5,965 nt of DNA from Archangiaceae bacterium (GTDB taxonomy: Bacteria > Myxococcota > Myxococcia > Myxococcales > Myxococcaceae). Numbering within the stretch: the first letter of the stretch is position 1; each line of letters opens with the position of its first letter. This document shows, piece by piece, positions 1-5,500 of this stretch. Where the stretch lies: positions 1 to 5,965 of the forward strand of contig JAHFDQ010000397.1 in NCBI GenBank assembly GCA_023248915.1, read 5' to 3'. A program made the translations under genes and the position numbers. Below the pieces are notes generated by a model that searched no databases, was not told the origin of the DNA, and saw nothing but the letters and a program-made list of their open reading frames with translations.

Positions 1-1399
1 CTGTGTCACCGCGGCCCGGCAACGCCCGCCGCCGGACGATCAGCCCCGGCTCGACCTGTGGGTGGACGGTTCGGCCGAAGGGCCCGGGCTGGGCACCCGG
101 GCCAGCCCGTTCCGGGCGCTCGAAGGGGCGCTCGAGCAGGGCCGGTCAGGCCCCGCGACGGTGCACCTCGCCACCGGGCTCTATGCCGGGCCGTTCGAGC
201 TGCCGCCGGGGGTCCGCCTCGAGGGAGGCAAGGCCGTGGTGCTCCATGCCGAGGGCGCGGCGGTGCTCCACGCCGCGGGCGCCGCTTCGCTCGACGGCCT
301 GATGGTGCAAGGGGCCGGGGTGGGGCTGGTGGCCGGCGGCGACGTCCAGCTCACCCGGGTGAAGTTCAGCGGCCAGCGCGAGATGGCCATCCGCCTGGAG
401 GCCGGGCGCCTCTCGGCGCGGGACTGCGAGCTGGCGGCCAGCCTGTCGCGAACGCGGGGCCTGGTGGCCGGCGCCGGAACCCGGGCCTCGCTGGTGGGCT
501 GCACTTTCGTGGGGCCATTCGCCCGGGGCCTCGAGGCCGCCGAGGCCGAAGTCGAGGTGCGGGGCGGGCGCTTCGAGGGGCCGGTGGTGGGGCTGCACCA
601 GGTGGGCGGCACCGCCCGGGTCGAGTCGACCGTCTTCTCCGGGGGCCGGGGCCCTGCGATGTTCAGCGCAGCAGGCGGGCTCGTCCTCCGCGGCGTCGCG
701 GTGCTGGGCCACGAGTACGGCCTCCAGACGTCGCGCGGCGCCCGGGTAGACGTCGCCGACTTCGAGTCGATTCGAGCCGAGCGCGCCGCGCTGGCGCTAG
801 AGGACACGACCGGGCGGCTGTCGGGCGTGGTGGCCGTCGAGAGCGGCCCCTTGGGGGCGGTGCAGGCCTTGGGTTCAGACTTGACGGTGGAGCGCCTTCG
901 GATTCACGGTCCGCTCGCTTCGGGAATTCTGGTGCGCAAGGGCCGGTTGGTGCTCGCCGACGCCACTCTCACCGACGTGCGCGGCGAACTGGGCCGGCAG
1001 GGCGATGACACGGGCGGAGACGGCGTCGTGGTGCGCGAGGCCGAACTTCGGGCCGAGGGGCTGACCGTCGTGGGCGCTTCGGGCCTGGGGCTGGTGGCGA
1101 CTGCCGGGGCGCGGGTGCGCCTGGCCGCTGGGCTGTTCGAGGGTTGCCGGCAAGGGGGAATCGCCGTCGACGAGGGAGCCGAGGTCGAGGCGACCTCCGT
1201 GCTCGTCCGCCGCACCGCCGCGGCCGGGGCGGTGGTATCGGGGGGCGCGGTGCTGCGAGCCGACCTCCTCACGGTGCTGCAGGCCGCGGGCGGCACGGTC
1301 TGGGCGGACTGCGGCCACGGCGCCCGGGTGCTGTTGTCGCGGACGGTGGTCGAGCCCCGTGGCGCTGGAGCGCCCTGCATCAGTCCCTGGACCCGCTGA
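1..1399 (+). CDS. Right-handed parallel beta-helix repeat protein, 5' end outside window (partial)
   Basis: The frame is open from the left edge (first whole codon at base 2) to TGA at 1397-1399, giving 465 visible residues. Visible residues 20-44 carry a block of the form WVDGS...GPG.GTRA.PFR.LE.AL. Such a block often precedes the helix in secreted pectate-lyase-like (DUF1565-type) proteins. The rest is a run of degenerate coils of about 20-25 residues, rich in Gly, Ala and Val, with alternating hydrophobic residues and recurring turns such as GARV, GGLV and GAEV. That pattern indicates a long solenoid. No catalytic residues of a polysaccharide lyase can be assigned, so binding or structural roles are as likely as enzymatic ones. 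Two cysteines near the C-terminus (ADCGHG and GAPCIS) could form a disulfide, which suits an exported protein. A GTG at 62 is a possible internal start, but the frame and the conserved block extend upstream of it, so the true start lies outside the window. Confidence 0.8.
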   Translation, partial: CVTAARQRPPPDDQPRLDLWVDGSAEGPGLGTRASPFRALEGALEQGRSGPATVHLATGLYAGPFELPPGVRLEGGKAVVLHAEGAAVLHAAGAASLDGLMVQGAGVGLVAGGDVQLTRVKFSGQREMAIRLEAGRLSARDCELAASLSRTRGLVAGAGTRASLVGCTFVGPFARGLEAAEAEVEVRGGRFEGPVVGLHQVGGTARVESTVFSGGRGPAMFSAAGGLVLRGVAVLGHEYGLQTSRGARVDVADFESIRAERAALALEDTTGRLSGVVAVESGPLGAVQALGSDLTVERLRIHGPLASGILVRKGRLVLADATLTDVRGELGRQGDDTGGDGVVVREAELRAEGLTVVGASGLGLVATAGARVRLAAGLFEGCRQGGIAVDEGAEVEATSVLVRRTAAAGAVVSGGAVLRADLLTVLQAAGGTVWADCGHGARVLLSRTVVEPRGAGAPCISPWTR

Positions 1400-1403
1400 G
1401 GCG

Positions 1404-1418
1404 GGCCCCTTCGGGGCC
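1404..1418 (+). terminator. GC-rich hairpin after the beta-helix gene, weak terminator candidate
   Basis: A perfect 6-bp inverted repeat, GGCCCC then TTC then GGGGCC, begins five bases after the beta-helix stop codon. The sequence after it (GAAAAGCTTGTT) is only mildly T-rich, so this is not a textbook Rho-independent terminator. It may stabilise a 3' end or be chance in GC-rich DNA. Confidence 0.35.
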
Positions 1419-1423
1419 GAAAA

Positions 1424-1436
1424 GCTTGTTATGGTC
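1424..1436 (+). promoter_or_regulatory. Possible promoter (-10 like TATGGT) upstream of pssA
   Basis: The sequence GCTTGTTATGGTC is the only AT-leaning stretch between the beta-helix gene and pssA. TATGGT at 1430-1435 matches four of the six bases of a sigma-70 -10 box, and transcription would begin near 1442, about 30 bases before the pssA start. No convincing -35 box lies 17 bases upstream. The assignment rests on position and base composition. Confidence 0.35.
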
Positions 1437-1460
1437 GCGCGACGCTTGGTTGGCGGCTCG

Positions 1461-1466
1461 GGAGGT
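1461..1466 (+). promoter_or_regulatory. Shine-Dalgarno site that fixes the pssA TTG start
   Basis: GGAGGT is a near-perfect Shine-Dalgarno sequence and ends four bases before TTG at 1471. The in-frame GTG at 1468 is only one base away from it, which is too close. This favours TTG as the initiation codon. Confidence 0.7.
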
Positions 1467-1470
1467 CGTG

Positions 1471-2337
1471 TTGAAGAACCTGCGCAAGTTGATGTTCGTG
1501 CTCCCGAACCTCTTTACCGTCACGTCCATCTTCTGCGGCTTTTACGCGCTCACGCTGGTGTCTGGAGACGCCACGCCCGCGCAGCTCTACCAGGCGGCCC
1601 TGGCCATCTTCTTCGCCATCTTCTTCGACGGCTTCGACGGCAGGGTGGCGCGGCTGACGAAGACCCAGAGCCAGTTCGGGGTCGAGCTCGACAGCCTGGC
1701 CGACGTCATCTCGTTCGGTGTCGCGCCGGGCATGCTGGTCTACAAGTGGGCGCTGGCGCCGCTGGGCTTCGTCGGGCTGTTCGCGTCGTTCGCCTTCGCC
1801 GCCTGCGGAGCGCTGAGGCTGGCGCGGTTCAACGTGCTCGCCCAGCGGTCGCCGCACGGAGGCGCGTCGCGCTTCTTCGTCGGGTTGCCGATACCCCTGG
1901 CGGCCGGGGTGGTCATCTCGATGGTCATCGCGGAGTACGGCGCCGCCGCGCAGCCGGTGCCCCCCGCGGCCCGGGTGCCCATCTTGATTGCGACCGTCTT
2001 CCTGTCGCTCTTGATGGTCTCGACGGTGCGCTACCGCACCTTCAAGGACCTGCGCCTGTCCCGGAAGTCGGCGATGGTCTTCATGTCCGTCATCGCCGCC
2101 GGAGTGCTCATAGCGACTCAACTGCACCCGGCCTATGTCCTGGTGGCCTACTTCGGCGCCTACCTCGTGCTCGGCCTGGTCGAGTCCGGCTTTCTGCTGG
2201 GCAGCCACCTGGTGAAGAAGCGCGCCGCGCCGACCGCGGGCCCGTCGATTCCGTCGGCCGCCGGGGTGGGCGACGAAGACGAGGCGGACGACGAAGACGA
2301 GGACGACGCCGAAGTCGACGAGCAGGAGTACCTGTAG
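1471..2337 (+). CDS. pssA: CDP-diacylglycerol--serine O-phosphatidyltransferase (phosphatidylserine synthase)
   Basis: This integral membrane enzyme transfers phosphatidate from CDP-diacylglycerol to L-serine, giving phosphatidylserine, the precursor of phosphatidylethanolamine. The 288-residue product carries the complete CDP-alcohol phosphotransferase motif: D53, D56, G57, A60, R61, G70, D74 and D78, with exact family spacing. This is the metal- and CDP-binding active site. The N-terminus (KLMFVLPNLFT, residues 6-16), LRLARFN (115-121) and FFVGLPIP (135-142) resemble type II (Bacillus-type) PssA. About seven hydrophobic segments are visible, near 11-31, 38-54, 84-115, 136-156, 169-187, 200-217 and 221-244. 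The TTG start is chosen from the GGAGGT site and because family similarity begins there; the frame is open far upstream without meaning. The oddity is the last 21 residues (268-288), of which 15 are Asp or Glu. cinA follows after 35 bases, so co-transcription is likely. Confidence 0.93.
   Translation: MKNLRKLMFVLPNLFTVTSIFCGFYALTLVSGDATPAQLYQAALAIFFAIFFDGFDGRVARLTKTQSQFGVELDSLADVISFGVAPGMLVYKWALAPLGFVGLFASFAFAACGALRLARFNVLAQRSPHGGASRFFVGLPIPLAAGVVISMVIAEYGAAAQPVPPAARVPILIATVFLSLLMVSTVRYRTFKDLRLSRKSAMVFMSVIAAGVLIATQLHPAYVLVAYFGAYLVLGLVESGFLLGSHLVKKRAAPTAGPSIPSAAGVGDEDEADDEDEDDAEVDEQEYL
2272..2302 (+). repeat. Short direct repeat encoding the acidic tail of PssA
   Basis: The 13-base unit GACGAAGACGAGG occurs at 2272-2284 and again at 2290-2302, an exact 18-base (six-codon) period. 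It encodes Asp/Glu runs in the PssA tail. The period is a multiple of three, so gain or loss of a unit would keep the frame. Confidence 0.7.
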
Positions 2338-2344
2338 CCGGCAG

Positions 2345-2362
2345 CCCGCGAACGGGTACACT
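2345..2362 (+). promoter_or_regulatory. Possible promoter just before cinA (-10 like TACACT), near-leaderless
   Basis: TACACT at 2357-2362 fits a TAnnnT -10 box and ends ten bases before the cinA GTG at 2373. Transcription would begin roughly at 2369-2371, leaving almost no leader, and no Shine-Dalgarno sequence is visible before the GTG. A small hairpin (CCCG, loop CGAA, CGGG; 2345-2356) lies directly upstream. No clear -35 element is seen. Read-through from pssA remains possible. Confidence 0.4.
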
Positions 2363-2372
2363 CCGCGCCCCT

Positions 2373-3629
2373 GTGCACATCGAGGTCCTCTGTACCGGAG
2401 ACGAGCTGCTCACGGGCCTGATCCCCGACACCAACAGCCCCCTCTTCATGGACCGGGTGTTTCGCCGGCTCGGGCAGAAGGTCGAGCGCGCGACGGTCGT
2501 GGGCGACGTGCGCGAGGACATCACCCGCGAACTGCGCGAGCTGGCCGGGCGCTGCGACGCCGTGCTGGTTTCCGGGGGCCTCGGGCCGACCTCCGACGAC
2601 CTGACGGCCGAGTGCGCCGCCACCGCCGCGGGAGTTCCGCTGGTCGAAGACGCGCATGCGCTCGAGTGGCTGCGCGCGCGCTTCGCTCAATACGGTCGGC
2701 CGCTCACCGCCAACAACGCGAAGCAGGCGCTGGTTCCAGCCGGTGCCCAGACGGTGCGCAACCCGGTCGGCACCGCCCCGATGATTCTGCAGCGCGTGGG
2801 CGACTGCACCTTCTACTTCGTCCCCGGCGTACCGAGGGAATACCGGCACCTGGTCGAGCACGAGGTGATGCCCCGGCTCGCCGAGCAGGTGGGCCGGCTA
2901 CCCGGCCGGGTGTTTCGCGCGTTCCGGGTGCTGAAGACGGTGGGGTTGCCCGAGTCGCAGCTCGACGCGCTGGTCGAGCCCTTCCGGGCGGCTCATTCAA
3001 GGGTGACGTTCGGCTTTCGCACCGACGCCCCTGAGAACCACCTGAAGCTCCTGGCTGAGGGGGCGTCGCAGGGCGAGGCCGACGCAGCCCTGGCCGCTGC
3101 TGTTGCGGCGTGCCGCCCGGCGCTGGCCGAGTGGTTCTTCGGGGCCGACGAGCTGACCTTCGCCGAAGCGGTGGGGGCGCGTCTGCAAGAGACCGGCACC
3201 AGCGTCGCGGTGGCCGAGAGCTGCACCGGCGGGTTGTGCTCGGAGATGCTGACCCGGGTGCCCGGCGCGAGCCTCTGGTTTCAGGCCGGGGCCGTGGTGT
3301 ACCAGGAGTCCATGAAGCAGCAGTGGGTGAAGGTGAGCGCGGCCACGCTCGCGTCGCGCGGCGCGGTTTCCGCCGAGACGGCGCTCGAGATGGCCAGCGG
3401 CGCGCGCAGCGAGTGCCGGGCGAGCTACGGGCTCGCGGTGACCGGCTACGCGGGCCCGGCGGGCGGCACCGAAGAAGACCCGGTGGGCACCTTTTACTGC
3501 GCCCTCGCGGGGCCGGGCGGCACCCAAGTGCAGCGAGGCCGCGCCGAGGGCGACCGCGACCGGGTACGGCGCTTCGCCGCTTACCGCGCGCTCGAACTGC
3601 TCTGGCGCGCAACCCGAGGGTCGACATGA
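2373..3629 (+). CDS. cinA: CinA family protein: MoaB/Mog-like domain plus nicotinamide-nucleotide amidase domain
   Basis: The 418-residue product has the usual length and both domains of CinA. The N-terminal COG1058 (MoCF-binding) domain shows TGDELLTG (8-15), DTNS (19-22) and SGGLGPTSDDLT (67-78). In characterised members this part hydrolyses ADP-ribose-type nucleotides. The C-terminal PncC-type domain (about residues 265-415) shows AESCTGG (281-287, with conserved S283), the conserved lysine in YQESMK (K315), GAVS, and TGYAGPAGGT (357-366) followed by PVGT. This domain deamidates nicotinamide mononucleotide in the pyridine nucleotide salvage cycle and acts in the cytoplasm. The GTG start is chosen because HIEVLCTGDELL begins there as in the family. 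There is no Shine-Dalgarno site. The stop overlaps the next gene by ATGA. In some Gram-positive bacteria cinA is co-induced with competence and lies before recA; here recA is nearby but convergent. Confidence 0.93.
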   Translation: MHIEVLCTGDELLTGLIPDTNSPLFMDRVFRRLGQKVERATVVGDVREDITRELRELAGRCDAVLVSGGLGPTSDDLTAECAATAAGVPLVEDAHALEWLRARFAQYGRPLTANNAKQALVPAGAQTVRNPVGTAPMILQRVGDCTFYFVPGVPREYRHLVEHEVMPRLAEQVGRLPGRVFRAFRVLKTVGLPESQLDALVEPFRAAHSRVTFGFRTDAPENHLKLLAEGASQGEADAALAAAVAACRPALAEWFFGADELTFAEAVGARLQETGTSVAVAESCTGGLCSEMLTRVPGASLWFQAGAVVYQESMKQQWVKVSAATLASRGAVSAETALEMASGARSECRASYGLAVTGYAGPAGGTEEDPVGTFYCALAGPGGTQVQRGRAEGDRDRVRRFAAYRALELLWRATRGST

Positions 3630-5107
3630 GCCGAAAGTCGAAGGCGAACCCGCTGGGAACTGCGGGCGCCGAAGGGAAGGCCACCGGCGCTGCGCAGGCG
3701 ACCGAGGCCGAGGCCGGCGCCGCCGAATCGACGGGGCCCGGAGCGCGGGTGGCCGGGTCGGCCTGGGCGGCGGTGCGCATCTGGACGCAGGCCTACCGGG
3801 TCGAGCTCGCGCTGTTCGTGGTGACGTACGGGGTGCTCGCCTCGTTCAGCTCGCAGCGCTTCCTCCGCCAGAGCGCGGCTCCGCACTTCGTCTACCAGGC
3901 AAAGGCCTGGCTCGACGGGCGCACCGACCTCGACTTCGAAACCCTGTACTCCGCGATGGGCCGGAATACACCCCAGCACCCCATCCTCGAGGACTGGGCC
4001 TGCGTGCGCGACGACGGGGCGGGGCGGAAAGAACGCTGCGAGGGCGACGTTCGCCCGACCGACCGCTGGTACTCGAGCTTCCCCTGGTTTCCGGCGCTGT
4101 TGATGGTGCCGTTCGTCGCGGTGAACGGGTACCAGCTCAACGACACCTCGTTCGGTGTCGGAGCAGCCGCCCTGGCCATCGTGGCCTTCTACTCGCTGTT
4201 GCGCCGCCTGGCCCGAGACCACGAAGCCGAGCGGACCTTCGCCGAGAACGCGGCGCTGGCCGTGTTGCTGGCCTTCGGGACGCTCTTCTTCTACTGCGCG
4301 ATTCGGGGAGAGGTGTGGTTCTCGGCCGAGGTGATGGGGGTGGGGCTCACCTGCCTGTACCTGAGGAACGCCCTGGGAGCGCGCCGGCCGCTCGTGGCCG
4401 GGCTGTTCTACTCGATGGCCGTGCTCACGCGCGCTCCGCTCATGTTCACCGGGTTGTTCTTCGTGCTCGAGTGCCTGGCGCCCGGGCCCAGCGGTCGGCT
4501 GGCGCAGTTGACCGCGCCCGGGCCCGACCTGAAACCGCGGCTGCGCAAGCTCGCGCTGTTCGGCCTGGGGGCGGCGCCGCTGGCCGTGAGCGCAGCGCTC
4601 TACAACAAGGTGCGGTTCGGCGCCTTCGCCGAGTTCGGCCACCGGTTCTTCTACTGGAACCGCGTCAACGCCGACATCGACCAGTTCGGGCTGTTCAGCT
4701 CGAAATACCTTGGGCGCAACCTGGACGCTGCCCTCTTCAAGCTGCCGCAGGTGAGCTTGAACCCCTTGCGGTTCTCGTACGATCCGCACGGAATGTCGCT
4801 GCTGGTCACGCTCCCGCTGCTGGTGTTCCTGCTCGTTCCGAAGCGACGGCCCCGACTCCATTGGCCGCTGTGGGCCACCGTGGCGGTCACCGCGCTGCCC
4901 GGCCTCTTCTACCAGAACGACGGTTACATGCAGTTCGGCTTCCGATTCAGCCTGGACTACCTGCCGTACCTGTTGCTCCTCTTCTTCGTCGGCGGTTGGC
5001 CCTTGCGCAACCGGTGGGTGCTGGCCGCCTCGACGCTCGGAGTCCTCGTCGCATTCTGGGGGGCAGTCGCCTTCCGCGGCTACACCGAGCTCGTCCGCAG
5101 CTGGTAG
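3626..5107 (+). CDS. Polytopic membrane protein resembling GT-C (PMT/ArnT-like) glycosyltransferases
   Basis: I do not recognise a named gene. The 493-residue product starts with a polar, Ala/Gly-rich stretch (1-48, probably cytoplasmic and disordered), followed by about 11-12 hydrophobic segments from residue 58 to 482. Features shared with GT-C-type proteins are HFVYQAKAWLDGRTDL (87-102) in the first long loop, YSSFPWFPALLMVPF (149-163) at its end, YNKVRFGAFAEFG (326-338), and YMQFGFRFSLDYLPYL (434-449) near the C-terminus. The loop at about 77-150 should be periplasmic; it holds C126 and C138, which may form a disulfide, and several Asp residues that could serve catalysis. The likely role is transfer of a sugar from a polyprenyl-phosphate donor to an envelope acceptor; donor and acceptor cannot be told. 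The ATG overlaps the cinA stop as ATGA and has GAGGG five bases upstream, so translation is probably coupled to cinA. Confidence 0.72.
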   Translation: MSRKSKANPLGTAGAEGKATGAAQATEAEAGAAESTGPGARVAGSAWAAVRIWTQAYRVELALFVVTYGVLASFSSQRFLRQSAAPHFVYQAKAWLDGRTDLDFETLYSAMGRNTPQHPILEDWACVRDDGAGRKERCEGDVRPTDRWYSSFPWFPALLMVPFVAVNGYQLNDTSFGVGAAALAIVAFYSLLRRLARDHEAERTFAENAALAVLLAFGTLFFYCAIRGEVWFSAEVMGVGLTCLYLRNALGARRPLVAGLFYSMAVLTRAPLMFTGLFFVLECLAPGPSGRLAQLTAPGPDLKPRLRKLALFGLGAAPLAVSAALYNKVRFGAFAEFGHRFFYWNRVNADIDQFGLFSSKYLGRNLDAALFKLPQVSLNPLRFSYDPHGMSLLVTLPLLVFLLVPKRRPRLHWPLWATVAVTALPGLFYQNDGYMQFGFRFSLDYLPYLLLLFFVGGWPLRNRWVLAASTLGVLVAFWGAVAFRGYTELVRSW

Positions 5108-5182
5108 CCAGGAGGGCGGAAGCGCGGTCCGCCACGCCGGAGAGTTGGCCGGACGCCGGAGGCCGGCAGCCTCCGCTCCTGG
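5108..5182. repeat. Imperfect inverted repeat in the convergent junction
   Basis: CCAGGAG (5108-5114), starting right after the membrane-protein stop, is complementary to CTCCTGG (5176-5182). After a two-base bulge, CGGA (5117-5120) pairs with TCCG (5172-5175). The interior is rich in GCCGG/CCGGC words that can pair further. The position between convergent genes suggests a 3'-end structure or bidirectional terminator. There is no T-tract on either strand, so termination is not shown by the sequence alone. Confidence 0.4.
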
Positions 5183-5258
5183 AAAGCGTCGAAGAGACTA
5201 TGAGGCGGGTTCGCTCGCCGCCTGCATCGGACGGCGCCTCGCCCGGAAGGAGCGGAGG
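5170..5258. repeat. Perfect 11-bp inverted repeat sharing an arm with the preceding one
   Basis: CCTCCGCTCCT (5170-5180) is the exact reverse complement of AGGAGCGGAGG (5248-5258), with 67 bases between them. A further pair, GAGGCG (5202-5207) and CGCCTC (5235-5240), is nested inside. The left arm is the same stretch that pairs with 5108-5120, so the two folds exclude each other. The right arm lies inside the reading frame of the small lipoprotein as drawn. Confidence 0.45.
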
Positions 5259-5500
5259 GTTCCTCCTCCTCGCCGGCGCGGGCGGGACGTCGAGTTGATT
5301 CCCAGCCGAAGAGGGCTGCTCGCAGTAGGTCGAGCAGTGGGCACCGGCGCGAGGCAGATTCCCTCGGCTCCCGGAATGTCCGTATCGAACGTCTCGGGCC
5401 GCATCGAGACCTCGATGCGGTCCGATTCGTCCATCACGATCTGTGCGTTCGGGCCGCAACCGGCAAGGGCCAGCACGGCGAGAACGGCAGGCCGGCTCAC
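5198..5500 (-). CDS. Small predicted lipoprotein overlapping the recA stop; second half possibly frameshifted
   Basis: I do not recognise this gene. A GTG at 5500-5498 overlaps the recA TGA as GTGA, and the frame runs 100 codons to TAG at 5200-5198. The N-terminus is a short lipoprotein signal: MSR, a hydrophobic core, then the lipobox LAGC (residues 12-15) with Gly at +2, so C15 should be lipidated and the protein exported. Residues 16-53 (from GPNAQIV to GICLAPV) look like genuine coding sequence with high third-position GC. From residue 54 the sequence becomes Arg/Pro/Ser-rich with a lower GC third position, while the -1 frame reads AHCSTYCEQPSSAG with better codon use. The original protein may therefore be Cys-rich and different after residue 53, through either a real indel or a sequencing error. 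The translation start depends on recA because only a weak ribosome site is visible. The function is unknown. Confidence 0.55.
   Translation of the reverse strand: MSRPAVLAVLALAGCGPNAQIVMDESDRIEVSMRPETFDTDIPGAEGICLAPVPTARPTASSPLRLGINSTSRPRRRGGGTLRSFRARRRPMQAASEPAS

Noticed and set aside
58..1008. 316-codon + strand frame within the beta-helix gene
   Set aside because: It is a Gly/Arg/Ala-rich out-of-frame shadow; the overlapping frame has clear beta-helix periodicity.
1144..1470. Upstream extension of the pssA frame
   Set aside because: It overlaps the beta-helix gene, has no family similarity, and a strong Shine-Dalgarno site precedes TTG 1471.
1429..2361. 310-codon open frame on the - strand over pssA
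   Set aside because: It is antisense to a gene with a full catalytic motif; the product is charged and featureless.
1359..2372. Upstream extension of the cinA frame
   Set aside because: The extension overlaps pssA and is Arg-rich without homology; CinA similarity begins exactly at the GTG at 2373.
2704..3780. 358-codon open frame on the - strand over cinA
   Set aside because: It is an Arg/Pro/Ser/Ala-rich low-complexity translation antisense to clear CinA motifs.
3581..4861. 426-codon open frame on the - strand
   Set aside because: It lies wholly antisense to the cinA end and the membrane protein, is rich in Arg, Gln, His and Glu without domains, and fits a GC-rich shadow frame.
5259..5274. 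Polypyrimidine run TTCCTCCTCCTCGCC as a microsatellite or terminator tract
   Set aside because: Only three CCT-type units are present and it lacks an adjacent T-tract; this is too short to call.
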